Assembly: GCF_016859285.1 (NCBI RefSeq)
Contig: NC_053416.1
Coordinates: forward strand, 18,108,210-18,172,209
Source of the DNA: Xiphias gladius
Lineage: Eukaryota; Chordata; Actinopteri; Istiophoriformes; Xiphiidae
Direction: 5' to 3'
Length of the DNA: 64,000 bases
Part shown: in pieces, positions 10,409-23,700 of the stretch
Layout of the letters: every line of letters starts with the position of its first letter
How positions within the stretch are numbered: the stretch's first letter is position 1
Made by a program: the position numbers and the translations under genes
The notes under the pieces: generated by a model
What the model saw: only the letters and a program-made list of their open reading frames with translations
The model's database searches: none
Told to the model about the DNA's origin: nothing

Positions 10409-13400
10409 CACACACACACACACATATATACATACATATACATATATATACATACATATACATACATATACATATACATATATATATATACACACACATA
10501 CACATATACACACAAACACACTCAGATACATAAGGAGGAAAAAAAACATCACATGTAATTACAGCTTTAACCTCCTATACAACAACTATTTCACTGTTGT
10601 ACAAAGGCTAACTACTCCTTATACTGCTGACTATCTTGATCTCTAACAGTTCATTGAATTTCATTAGTTAAATGCATGTTTTACATGTAAAATTTTATTC
10701 CGTAAACTACCTCTGCAATCATAGACATTAAACAGACACTAACATCTGCAGGGATTTCTAAACAGTCTGAAGACTTATACAACAGTGTCATTAAACGTAA
10801 AATCACCAGAGTGAGTAAAATTAGAAACAACAATAATTTGACTTTAATCAGAGTTGGATAGATAGATATAACTGTTTTCTTTTTATTATGAATATCAGCC
10901 AACTGACACTACAAGATGAGTCTGCAGTCGTCGTTGCACTTGTACAAGACTTGTTTAGAGATAGTTCGATTACAACCATGCCAGAGTTTGTCTGTATCTT
11001 ATCAGATCTAAAAAAAAAATAAACATTTCTGAAATAAGGCAAGGATTCAACTTGTTTGCAACCAGGAAAAAAAACTGAATGTAAGACACACGTGTGCAAC
11101 AAAATAATTTGGGCCAATATCACACTTAAAAATTCATGTTATTTGCCAATTTACCCAGGCCCCTCATAGCTCTGATCAATAAAGTGAAACTTAAAAATTA
11201 TTTATATTAGACTCTTCTGTAAATAATGCGCACCACCTGTCCGTTTCTGGGGTAATGTAACAGTAAAACAAATATGTCAAGTATTCTTCTTCAGAGGTGT
11301 GTGTCCATGTCAGCAAACACTAGCATCTTGTCTCTGTTGTTGCCATACCTGCCTCTACAATATACTACCCCTGACACACTACAAAGGATCCCCTGCTTGA
11401 GTACACATTTTCCTGACACCATGTATGTGAAAACAAACATGTGAGAGCAGCAAAGAGAATGACCAACAGCTGCCAGACACTCAAACATTTAACAGTGGCA
11501 ACACCAAACAGGAAGAGATAACTAATGGAAACAGTAACTGCAGAGTGAAACCAAACAAAATGGCAGATGTTGTGACAATCAATCCCCTTACCTGAGGAAA
11601 ATCTGGGGATCTTGAAAGATCCAGCGAGTCCAGGAAAGCCGAGAAACTGGTCTGGTATACATTCTTCACCTGCAAATACAATTGGTATAGAGGAAAAATT
11701 AGGCCAAAAATACAGACGACATAGAAATGTGTTTATATGACGACTGTAAGAACTATAACAAGAGGAGTGATCAGACCTCTTCTGCATTGCATTCATTCTC
11801 TTTGCACAAGGTTTCGAGAAGCTGCACATCCACCTCTGGCTCAGGAGGTCGGGATTTGGCTTTGCTCTGGTTACGACGAGATGTTCTTGTTGGGGGACTC
11901 TGGACTTTACTGATTGCTGATTCTGAGAGAAAACAATTTAAGACATTAGAAAATCTATGGGAGCCATAACAATAAATCTTTTCATGGCACATAATATTTG
12001 AAGTTTGATTCCATTTTCCATTTTCCATGGCTGGGAAACATGTCTACTAGACATATCTACTACTATACAATATAAACACAGTACTATACTATACTTACTA
12101 TATTGTGCATATGCTTTTTGAGCAAATAATAACTTGAAATCACATTAGGTCTACAGCAACATAAATCTGTAGTCATGCCTACATTATGACTCAAAAATGT
12201 TTTTCCAGTCGCTTTTACAGAAATTCTTCAACTTACACTTTTCAGACCTTCAAACTTGGTTGTTCAGTAAGAGGTCATAAAAGTTTATTAAAACAAAGAC
12301 AGACAGCTAAGTAAATCAGAACAAAGCTTACTGTAAAGAGGCTGCAGAAGGTCTGGAGGACCGCGCTTGATGAATAACTCCAGTGTACAAAGCAGCAGCT
12401 GGAATGATATGACCAGGTCATCCTCCATCTGCAAGACCCTTCCTGCAGACGGCAGAGATGTAGCACATGAGAAGCACCACCACAATATCACTGCTGCAGA
12501 CTAGAGACAACAGAACTGTAAAGATGAGGAGGAAAACTTTCCAATTCATTTGAGCTGTACAGCTGATCAAGGAGTAGGAAGGAAGGATGGAAAGAACAAG
12601 ATGGAGCAACATGAAAACTATTCCATCAAGTGTATTAACAGCTTGATCCTGTTTGTCTTTGTTGTTGGTAATGTGTTAAAGGCTTAACCTACCTTTGGCC
12701 AAAAGAAACATTGTCCAGCAGCTCCGCATGGTCTCCCTCTCCCTTTAAAATAAGACACTGAACCATTACCCTTACGCTGGAATCTGTTTTTTTATAAACA
12801 AGCATGCAATTATCAAACACAAGACTATCAAGATATTAAAGAAGGAGTGTGAAGAATGCATTTCACTCATGGTAGATAAGTCTCCAACTTACTTGCCATC
12901 AGAAACCAAAGCAAAGATTTTCTTGCACGTCCTGAAACAAACAAATATTATGTTCAGTTACAATTTTGCCAACAGCAATTCTATATGAATCAAGCGCCTG
13001 TGCTGTACTGATGTGTTTACTCACTTCTCAAACCTCTGGTAGAGAGCCAGTGTCACATCATACTTCTTCTCCAGTCGTGTCAGTGCTGAATGCACCTTGG
13101 TGCTAATCGTATCCAAGTTCACATCCAACTTTCTCACAAGAGCCATAAACTGCTTTACACTACAAAAGCAAGGATGAATTTAAGAGAGAGGTAACTTAAT
13201 TTCTATAAAACTCAACAACAAAACTTAAAGAATAAAACAGTACAATCATCCCATGAATGCAGATTTCATTTAAAATAATAGTCATACAGTTTTTAAGACG
13301 GATAAAATAATTGTCCAGATGACTAATGTCTGAAATGCTTGTCTCAACAGGAATAGTCTTCATATTATTTCAAATTCTCTTTTTTGTTCACAGAAGTGAA

Positions 13401-15503
13401 AAAGACGTTTCGTAGATTTTAGATTTTTACTTGAGGCACCCAAAAACAGCAATTGTATGCGATAAAAAGAATCCTGAACAAGGTGCTGTTTTGCTGGGCA
13501 GTACTCCTGATCAATCTGCAAATCCTGAAAACTGTTTCACTCTATTCAAACTAAAAAAAACATGTGCAACAGCCCAGCTATGTGATATCCTAGTATAGAA
13601 TGTCCTTTCAAATCAGGGATATCGCAATGCAAGCAGTTGCACTATGATGCCACAGTTTTTTGCCAATAACGTATGGTGAGTACTTACTTCAGACTGACTG
13701 CTTTCAGAACCTGAGTTAAGGTGAAACAGGCGACATCCATGTCTGTCACAGTCACAAACAGACAAGCACCCCACAGCTTTTTCTGACACTCCTGAAATAA
13801 AATGTAATAAAGAGAAATTAAAAAAATAAATAAAAATTGTATTTTTCTAATCACTGACAATGAATATGAAGGTCCGGTGGTAAATGTTGATATTAGGACT
13901 GAAACCAGAATACAATACATCTTTTACAACAAAGCAATATAATACAAACATTTATTATATCAAAAACATGTTTGTCCACCTTTCTTCTAGACTATTTTAA
14001 TTTTCTTTAAGGGGAGAATAGAAAAAAAAACCCCACTGAACTAGTATTTAGACTGTGTGCTAATGACAAGCTTGAATTTTCAACTAACACTGCAGAAAAG
14101 CCATAATTACCCTGAGCTTTGTCAAAGTACAACATGACAAGAGCATCACGCATGGATACTGTGCCACAATACCAGATTAGATTGATACGTTGGGTACAAC
14201 TAAGGCAACACTAATTCATCTCAAATTTTACATCTGATCTTGCAGATAAGAGGTGTGACAGTGTGATATGAGACATCTGTCTGCTTATCATGTGAAGTGC
14301 ATCCTCGTCTGCTATCCTTTCACCAACGCTGAAAAGGTAACTATTTGGAAGATATTTATTTGAGTAGTTTTTTCATCTACTTGCACTTTTTGAATGCCAT
14401 CCAAAATCATTGACTATATTTTCTCGTGAGTCCGTTTCTAATGCTGTACTAAGTTACTGTTTGAAAGACAAAAACGCTACATCTGTCCACAATTTTTGTG
14501 TTATGCTACAACTATTGTAGGAGGATAACGCATTGAAGTTTGGGTTGATCATCCTCTCCCTTGTATGGAAAATTTTGCAATGCTTTTTGAAAAACATCAC
14601 TGACTTGGAGGGGGTCTGGTTGTTAGGCCATGTTCATTTGAATGTTTAGAGTCTGGAAGCAATAATGACCATCTAAGTCTGACCAACCAGTAAGTAAGCT
14701 GTCTCCACAAGGGATCCTTTTGTTCTCTTATAGGGTAGCTTTCAAACAGACTAATACACCAATGCCTTTTCAATGGGACAGCCAGCAGCATCACAACATT
14801 ACAAATCTGTCAGGTTACTCCATATAAATACATACAGCGACTTCATCCATGGACTCTTGCACCGTTTTCCACATGTTCCAGGCATGGTCACACACCAGGT
14901 CTGTGACGTGAAGGCTCTTGCACAGGGTGACATACTCAGCATCCTTGTCTCTGTGTCTATGGGATAGGGATCATAAATCAACATTGTGGGGAACGCAAAC
15001 ACAGTTTCAGGACATCAAAACATGCCTCCCCGTGCAGAACATCCCTGGCTGTTTTCCAAAGTCCGTGTCACATAATGGGGAGTGTATTTATGTGTTATAA
15101 CAGCGTGACATGACACGCTACTTATGATAATGAATATTTATACCCTGTGGGCAGTTGTGCAGGGTTTTGAGACGTTAACACTCACTGGTATTAGCTCTTA
15201 GTACAGGCCTGGCTTATTTTGTAGCAGCTAGCTAGTCAGCCTCACGGTTAGTCAAAGCTAGCAAGACTGAATAACCAGCACAAACTAACGTTAGCTAAAC
15301 ATTAAGGCTACAGTGTAAATATATTTTACAGAATAGCCAAGTTATTCGCTGCTGAGACCTTACAGAGGCACACACAAAAAAAACGTCTCTTACTTTTTAA
15401 CAGATAACTCTGGACTCTCCTTCTTGTCCGGAGAGGCACTTTCAGCACTGGTCTTCTGCCCCTTGCTCTGTGTATTCCCAGAGTTGCGCTTTTTAGGTGG
15501 CAT
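7106..15503 (-). CDS. rb1: Retinoblastoma protein pRB, exons 1-17 (N-terminal half and A pocket); 3' exons outside window
   Basis: Seventeen exons join in continuous phase to 553 codons: 15394-15503, 14836-14956, 13688-13791, 13025-13159, 12893-12931, 12693-12742, 12332-12442, 11777-11922, 11592-11669, 9917-10026, 9719-9796, 8491-8578, 8272-8388, 8121-8177, 7715-7746, 7467-7543, 7106-7311. Exons 5, 7 and 9-16 have the lengths I recall for human RB1 (39, 111, 78, 110, 78, 88, 117, 57, 32, 77). Family matches include [16 protein letters not shown] in exon 7, [15 protein letters not shown] in exon 8, and [19 protein letters not shown] in exon 17. pRB is the nuclear E2F repressor. The window encodes the N-terminal cyclin-fold domain and most of pocket A; pocket B and the tail lie to the left. 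The N terminus (MPPKKRNSG) lacks the human Ala/Pro run. The exon 8 donor (GTCTGA) is weak but required by phase. Exon 1 start: the ATG gives the conserved MPPK beginning. Confidence 0.97.
10140..10502. repeat. Compound (AT)n / (TTATA)n / (CA)n microsatellite in rb1 intron 9
   Basis: About 360 bases of TA dinucleotide, a TTATA pentamer block (about 10205-10260), more TA, then interspersed CA and TACA runs. It lies between rb1 exon 10 (ends 10026) and exon 9 (starts 11592). The Tyr-Ile and Cys-Val open frames here are repeat artefacts. The palindromic AT part could form cruciforms and vary in length. Confidence 0.97.
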
Positions 15504-16010
15504 CTTGGTATACTATTAGCTGACAGACAAATATAAAAATTAAAAATAGAACTAGTATTTGAAGGCGACAAACAATGTTTACTAAGTTTAAAGCCCACTG
15601 CACGAGTTCCGTACCAACAATACAACAAAACCTCACTGACTTCCTGAAAGTGTGTGTGTTCGATTTGTAACACCGAAGTGCACGGCGGGGTACACGAGCC
15701 GCCGGTGTCTCGGCTGTCAGACGCCCTCGACAGTCAGTGCTCACAATCCCGTGCATATTAACGTCCTCACTGAGTTTTTCCTGTCGTTTATCACTGCTTA
15801 AACTCAGCGCTGTCGGCAGTCTCATTAAACAACCCGTGTATAGTGAGCTTCACATGTATCTTAGGCTCTCTGTGGTGGATAAACAGGGCGCTGTGTGCAT
15901 TCACCGTGATCACGTGACAAACCGAAAACGAACGAACCCCAACTCACTGGATGAAAACGCGGGAAAATATCTACGCCACATCCGCTCATTAGCATGCATC
16001 CCGCCATACC
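15504..16010 (-). promoter_or_regulatory. rb1 5' flank / promoter, CpG-rich
   Basis: The sequence upstream of the rb1 ATG becomes CpG-rich from about 15640 to 16010, unlike the AT-rich surroundings. It contains a palindromic CACGTG E-box at 15911-15916 and, on the minus strand, an exact TTTCCCGC E2F-type octamer (plus strand 15959-15966). Human RB1 is known to have an E2F-type element in a CpG island promoter, so this is plausible. The transcription start is not determined. A 168-codon + strand frame across this region has no recognisable protein features. Confidence 0.6.
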
Positions 16011-17782
16011 GGCGAGTCACAAAAGGTTTCTCTACTGCCCAGTACAGTATGTTGAAAAGTAGGCGAATAATCATTCCAACTAATCTAATGCAATTATATA
16101 GTTATTACAGTGATCTAAATCGTGCATATGTTCACTTTGTTTACCTTGTTTCCCTTCTTGTCACAAGTTATTACGCACTGATGACCTCACCCCTTTCACT
16201 TACCAAGCGAAGACTCGTTTCTGTATCGTCAAATAGGCTATAATCTATTCTCTATGGTCACTGTGAAAGTTTCTCTTTCGTAAAGGTTAGTATGCGACCG
16301 TGGATTCAACACGTCCACCCTGCACCCTAATCTATGTGCACTCATTGCCCTCTTGAGGTAAAATTCACGTCTTGTCATTTCAATTGAATAAGTATAACAA
16401 CGAATAACAATAATCACAAAAGGTATCAGTAGTTATATTAGGACATGAAGACACTGAGAATATTTAATTATTATGCACAGCAATATACAAGAGAATGGCA
16501 ACAAGGTGTACAAAGGCAAAAAGATGAGTTTTATGACATGATGTACAATCCTAAAGCAAAAGGTAATATAATGTTCTTAATCTGCGGTTTATAAGTATCG
16601 ATCCTGCTTAAAAGATGCTTTAGAAAAGAGAAAACAGCACCCCTTAATACACACAAAGTTAAAAGTTTAAAGTGACTGGAAGGGTTTAAAAAAGCAGACA
16701 TTGCAGATTTGGCAGATCTGCAATCTACTTATTTGCAATGTGGATGCAACAGGGGGCACATGTGCCCTTGAAAACGGGGAATTTTCATCATTTACCCCAA
16801 ATCAAATTTTTAGGCATAGATGATGATATCAAAACTTCAGGCCTCTGTGAGAGAAGTACAACTACTATGGTTATCAAATGGTATTCATCCGGGACAGTCT
16901 ATTTCAGTCAGGCGTTTCAAGAAAGAAATAACACATTAATTGATGAGCGGTGTGTCTAGGTGAGCGGTTTCATCTGGGGGAGATCTTTTTGTCATTATTC
17001 TTTCCTTTATATCCCTGGGTTTCCTATTCCTATTTATTTTTTTACTAAAGATTACAAAGGTTAGTCAGGAACTTCTAGAAGTCCCACTTAAAAGTCCGCA
17101 TACATTTGTCTAGATATAGTATTAAGAACTGACTTCTATGTTTTCTGCAAAAATCTGCAGGAACTGCTCCTTTGAAATGCAGACAGTCAGACAAGACATC
17201 TTAGTATCTACTATCCTATGGACACATTGACAGCACCTTGAAAAATAGTTCATTTGGCAAAGCTATTTTTAAAATTAATTTTATTTATTCTAGCAAAAAT
17301 TATCTTTAGCAATAACTCATTTTAAAAAGTAAGATGAATTAAAAGTGGTCCTGACTCAGTGAGGCCGTGTCTTCAACACCATTTAGTCTCGCGGGCTGAT
17401 GATTTGTGGTTGCTTCTCCAGGTCTATCAGTGGTGTCAAGTGTCTCTGCACTTTTTTTGTCCCTGCTCCTCCTCCTCGTCTACTACACTACTGTGACAAT
17501 AATAATATCCAAATCTCCTAGGATGCTGCTATGCCCCCTGAGACAAGGATGACCCAAACTTTTAATATTTAAAAAAAAAAAAAAAAGTTAAAAAAAATAC
17601 TATTCAATCATACATAGTGGTATAAATAAAGCAATTAATCCACACTGCCTTGAAGGACACACAGTCTGTTCAGACACTGCCACCAGAGCCTTGCTGAGGC
17701 AAATAACACAATGATAAATTCCTCTCTCTCTTGAAAACATAGTTTGCTCATCGCTGTGCGTTCATCACTGCTCTCCATGCTG
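16011..17782. other. Spacer between rb1 promoter and the SLC6 gene's 3' end
   Basis: AT-rich sequence with no gene recognised. The right part (about 17350-17782) probably holds the 3'UTR of the minus-strand SLC6 gene; an A-rich run lies at about 17571-17597. I see no RNA gene or clear transposon here. Confidence 0.5.
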
Positions 17783-20700
17783 TCATGTCTGGCTTCCTGC
17801 CTCCCACATCATTGCAGTAAAGTCCATGTCTGTGAGCGTGACAGTGAATGGAGCCTCTACTCTCTCTGGCTCCACACGCTCCTCTACTCTCCCCATGCTG
17901 TTCAAGTTGTTCACTCTCCAGGAATTCAGAGGTCGAATTGCTTTCTGGAAACGCTGCGAAAAAGAAGCAAGAGAACGTCAAATAAACCTTCCTACACAGG
18001 ACAATTCATATACAGATATGTACAGATATATTTAAACAGGTACAGCAGTGACAGTGTTTGACTTTGGCAGAGGTGTAACCAGACCTCAAAGTGACAGAAT
18101 GACATAGTGGTGATACTGACGTCTTTCAGTGTTCCAGTTTCCTTGCAGATGGCCACAACAGCCCATATGAGGATCTGTAGACAGCAAGTCGCACCTATGC
18201 ACGCGCCCAGCGCTTTACCCCAGCGTGGGTACACATAGGCCCCATAGTGGAGAGATGTGTTGTACATCTCAATGAAGATGTACGTCAGGATGAACTACAG
18301 CCGCAAGGGGGAAAGGCACAGAGTGAACAGAGGAATATTTCATATTAACAAAATGCCACAATGGCAACAGAAGAAGAGAGACTGAGAAGGCCAGCAGAGA
18401 AATGCTGCAGGGGGAACTCAGATTGGATGTCAGTTTCTCCTCTTGAATTATTCACTGCTCTTGTTGTGAAGATTTCAGCACAGTTGGCTGCATTTCAAAT
18501 GAGTGATGTTATTTTAGTTTCTCTGACCTTTCGTAACAGTTGGTAATTGATTTATCACACTTTCTTCTCCTTCAGTTTTTCTAATAAACTATGCAGTCAT
18601 TTAATGGGATATTTTTAACTCACAGCGTCTCACTCCGCATCGAATTACCCTTTGAAAGCACAACAATACACGACAATAAAGGCGCCATCAAATGGATATT
18701 TTAATATCTATCACCCTTATTGTGGATGGTAATTCTGCTTCAGGTAACATACAGAGAGGAACAGCAGAAACAAGAGAGGGGGTGATGTAACATGGATTGT
18801 GCAAATGATACAAACCAATAATATTATATGTGCTGTATAGGATATATGCTTTAGCTCAACAGCACACTTAAGCTGGTAGTGAAGGTCATAACTGGACATT
18901 ATGTACTTAATAATAGCCATATTTCTTAATTTGTCAAAAGAAAAATCCAAATGAAAATTATTATTTTGTTTCTAACCTCACATAATAAATTATTGGCTGC
19001 CAGATAAACAGAATCTCAAAAGTGATGTTCCTTATTCCATCCTAAAAAAACAAGAGAAGGATTTTTAGTTTGAGGTGCTCCATGGAGGCTGTATTGATTT
19101 GTATCCAATACTCAAATCATGCGATGTGAAGCGGTTTGAAATACTAAAGGAAAATCAGTATTATAATGGATCAAATAAATGTGAGAATTGCTAAGAACCA
19201 AAAGGAGGGAAATGGTCATTGACCAGTGACCAAACTGTCAGACCAAATTAAAATCAATACACAAATATGCTTTTCTCCTCTCCCATTTTACCAACAAAGT
19301 GAAAATTCCTCACTAATTCTGTGTAAGGTGCTATAAGAAAAGACAAACTTATTTTAAATACTCTTTTCCATTGCTCTATTTAAAAGTAACCACCGCTGCC
19401 CCATTGCACCACTTTTTGTCAACTGCTAGTCCAGACAAGGCAGATCCTTTTTAGCTCAGAGTGATGGCTAGTCAAAGCAGCCTACTAGCTGCAATTATGT
19501 AGAGTTCATACATTCTGACACAACTACCTTGTGTCAGAATACCTAAAAAATGATAAAACCTATGAATGTCAGTGCATTTATATTTTAGAAAAGATCAGAT
19601 AACATAATAAGCCAGCTGCATTTAAGCAAGTTTCATAGTTATTCTGAAAAGCATTTGACATACTAATTACGGACAACCATCGCTGATGTCACATTGTAGT
19701 TGCCTCTACCAGCAAAAAGTATTCAAACTAATGGGTTAACTCACCAGCAGAAGAAACGGAGTGAAGAAAACCCAGCATGCTTTGAAGTAAAGCAACACTT
19801 TGGTGCACCAGGGAGGGCAGTGGCAGATCATATCAATAATGTCTTGACAAAACTGGTTCACTCCTAATAAGAAAAGTTCATTAAGAGATGCATATTAGGA
19901 ACCCTGAAAAAACCAAGATGCCGCTAGGACAACACAACACAACAGAACAGAACAGAACAGAACAGAAAACGTGTTCAATTTATTATTAAGAAAAGCAAAA
20001 GAAATGGTGAAATGATGTGATATGCAGCAGTTTAAAAAATCCGCTTGAAATCAGTGCAGTTTTAAATTAGAAAATGGATTTGCTTTGTAGGCTTCGAGAC
20101 ATAGCAAGTCAAGTTTTCTCTTCTTTCACAACTTGCTAAACATCATGTGTCCTGGAAGACTGAGACTCATACAGAGGAATGATGTTGTGTTAGAGGAGTT
20201 TGATGTGAGGGTTAGGAGAGTGAGATGGGCTACCATAGAAGAAGGAGATGCCAATGCACATGAAGAGGGTGATGATGATGAGGCCAAAACTAGTGCTGAA
20301 GGAGTCAATGAGTGTGAACCAGTAAATCCCTCCCTATGAAGACACAGACAGCATGGGAAATGTGAGTCTGATCACAGAGAAGAGGCATTTGCAGCCACAT
20401 TCCTCAGTCCATTAAAAACACACTCACATCAGTCACTAACAAGAGACCCATCAGGTAGAAGCAAAAACACAGCACGCCCAAGAACAGGGACTTGTGCAGT
20501 GTGTTCCCTCTGAGGTGTGGAAACTCGTCCAGCACGGCAGTGGTGATGCCCTCCATGTTGCCAAACTGTTTGGCGGCAGAGCAGAATATGGATCAATATC
20601 ATATCAAAATATCATATTGGTGTTGAATGGTATTTTTGCCAGTATCAACCATAGAGTTGCTAAAGTGTGCAGCCTTACCAGTGTATCGATCCCCAGCATG

Positions 20701-23700
20701 AAGAGCATGAGGAAGAACAAAATGGACCAGAACACTGAGCCTGGCAGTAGAGCAAGGGCTTCCGGATAAGCAACGAAAGCCAAACCAGGACCTGCAGGGG
20801 AGAAAAAAAAAAACGGGGACACATTAAGTTCAAGCCAGTCTAACATGCAAGTTGAAAGTTTAGTAGTAGTAAGTTGTTCAAGGATGCCTGTGCCATGAAA
20901 TCTTAACAATCAACTGCATAGAAAGTAAGACTAGAATAAATTCAGAAGGAAATTTTTTTTTTATAAAGAAGCACACAAAGATACATGCATATGCCGTAAT
21001 ATACCAATGAAATGATAACAATAACAATGTATTGATGAAATACAATGACTTAAGGAGAATATACAATAACCTCTGTGCACAGAATTGCACAGAATTGTTT
21101 TTTTTTTATTGTTTTAACTGGTCAAAGTAACTACCTGTATCTGCCACCTGTCCAACAGGAACTCCCTTCCTCCATGCCATGTGACCCAGGATTGAAAATA
21201 TAGCAAATCCTGCAAAAAAACTGGTGCTGCAGTTTCCTGTGGTGATAATCAGAGTGTCCCTGAAATCGAAATGAACCATGATTAAGAGACTGAAACTGTC
21301 ATGACTGCAGCAACACAGCAAATGTTGGAGCAGAGGGAAAACTCACCTGATGACGTTGTTGTCAAACTTATTGTAAGATGCCATAGAAAGCAGCCCTCCA
21401 ACTCCAATACCTAAGGAGTAGAAGATCTGTGAAGCTGCGTCATTCCACACCTGCAATGTTTAAGACAGAAATATGCTTTAAAAAAATGGAAATATCTATT
21501 GTTATTTTTATAGCACTAACAAAGCATTGAGTTCACAGACTCCTCAACCTCATATTTACCAGTCTACCATCAGAAGTACCTGTGCATTAGCTAATCGGCC
21601 CCAGTCTGGCGTGAGGTAGAAAGCAACACCCTGGAGAGAGCCCTCCAGTGTCGCACCTCTGATGATCAGAACAATGAGCACAAAGTATGGGAAGGTGGCA
21701 GTTACATAAACCACCTGAAAATCCAGAAAACACAGACAAGTATAAGGCCGACACGTTATGGCAGCAAAGGGCAGGATAGTGTGTGTGTGTGTGTGTGTTT
21801 TGTGGGAGCTGACAATAACAGCATTGTGTTGATTCACCTTGCCAGAGCTGCGGATGCCCTTGAGCATACACAGGAAGATGATGATCCAGGCAGCCAGGAG
21901 GCACAGGGCCAGGGGCCACCGAACAGGGCCCGGGTCATGAAGGCCCTCACTGTGCACTACGCCCAGCACGCGCTCACTGCAAGACACACAAGTCAAACAC
22001 AAACAGAAATTACAGCACACCTATTGCCACAACTGATATACATTACCTGACGCAAAATAAACAAGGCGCAGCTGTAAGGCTGGATTTATAAGTGACTATG
22101 AAGATTATTTGTCTGAAGAAAAAGGTCACTGTTCACACTGTTGAGTGCTCAAATATTTTTCTTCATTTTTTAACAGCACTAAAAATCATAGCAGGTTTGT
22201 AAAATGAGCAACATCTTAGTGCAGTGCTATAAGAGCTATAAGGGAGTAACACTAAAGAAGAAGAAGGAAAATATCAGTAATATTTTCTATGAAGTCCTTA
22301 TCTATAACGTATTCACATAATGTGTTGTAACACAAGGACAATCAGAGCTGCTATAAGCCTTCATAATGTATAATGTATAATATACGGCATAATGTAATAT
22401 TCAATGTATTACCAGTCAGAGGGAGTTGCACATATGATTATAATACTTCACAATATCAGATAATGCAAATGCTAATAGCTTTATCCATTCTGCATTAAGG
22501 CAATGGTGTAGTGGCATCCACAGTGTGTTGTTTTGGACTGGCACTTACACTAAAAATATCATAATGGTATATATTTGCAAATTGCAAGTCTTATCTATTA
22601 TGGATGTGTTATACAATATAATGTATAATATTTACAGGAATCATATACAGTAAGGTGTTGCCATAGAGTTCTGGGTCATTTATTAGCTGAAAAGGTGTAG
22701 GTTTAACTAGTGTAAGTGTCCAGTCATTGTAGACAATACTGGTGTTTGTTGAAAAAAGTCACAGTATTTGAACAAGGTCTATGTGCACTTCCAGAGCAGG
22801 TCCCTCAAAAAGAAAATAAAAATGTATTTGTACTGAAAAATAACACTTTCTCTGAATGTAAAAAACACAAAATGGCAAGAAGATATACAGTATATAGTAT
22901 ATTTACAGTCTAAAGAAGCCTATGGTAATATTACAGTCTGTATACATTTGCAAAGCAGGACTGATTTCTTCCAATAATAGAGGTGGGTGATGGTGCAACA
23001 ACGCACTTACTTCCAGAAGATTTCTGTGGGGCTTAGGACTTTACCAGTCGAGCTATTGCCAGTGGTGTTACCACAGAGACCTGCATTGGCTACAGCTTCA
23101 CAGGACCAGGGCAGAGGGCTCTGGAAGGAGCTGCCCAGGTAGTAAAATGTCCACGCTATAATGACGTTATAGTAGAGACACACCAGCGTGGACACACAGA
23201 GCATCCCAATGCCAATACCTACAAGAAATTACAAAAGATAAGGGCTTAAATATCTCAAAAAAACAGGATATAAACTATTGTGTCAGGCATTGTATATGAG
23301 ATATCAGTTGGATTGATTTAATATAGATTAGCTATGAACCCCCTGTTGTATAAAGTAGGAGTTGTACCTGCAGGAACAACATATATCTACAGAATATACA
23401 GTATATTTAATGACCACCTCAGAGTGTATTGCTCCTTAATTACAGCATTCCCAGACATTGGATGCTGGGACTTTACCAGTTAAGCAGAACTTCCTCCTTT
23501 TGTAACACCTGGAGGAGCTCATTCTCAACTCTATCTTAATTCAGCCTGCAAAGTTGCTGCTGGCATTTTCAGTTTAAAATACAAACTACCCCTATGATAA
23601 AACCTGCTTTTCTTGCTCTATTTTTGGCTCTAAGACAGTTCCTGCAGGTTTGTTTATCAGACGTGTATATTTAGCAAGTGCGCTGCAGATCTCTTTGGAA

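Noticed and set aside
10046-10558. 170-codon open frame and overlapping minus-strand frames
   Set aside because: Made of Tyr-Ile/Thr-His codons from the AT/CA microsatellite; no protein-like sequence outside the repeat.
11365-11829. 154-codon minus-strand frame overlapping rb1 exon 9
   Set aside because: Exon 9 is read in a different frame with conserved VKNVY at its start; this frame is a shadow.
15737-16243. 168-codon + strand frame over the rb1 promoter
   Set aside because: GC-rich promoter DNA; no domain, no signal peptide, and composition changes midway with the local base content.
18982-19041. 60-nt in-frame segment with splice-like flanks in the SLC6 gene
   Set aside because: It could be joined in phase, but including it would insert 20 residues between TPFLLL and FILTYIF. 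Skipping it gives a junction that aligns with SLC6 relatives, so it was left out of the model.
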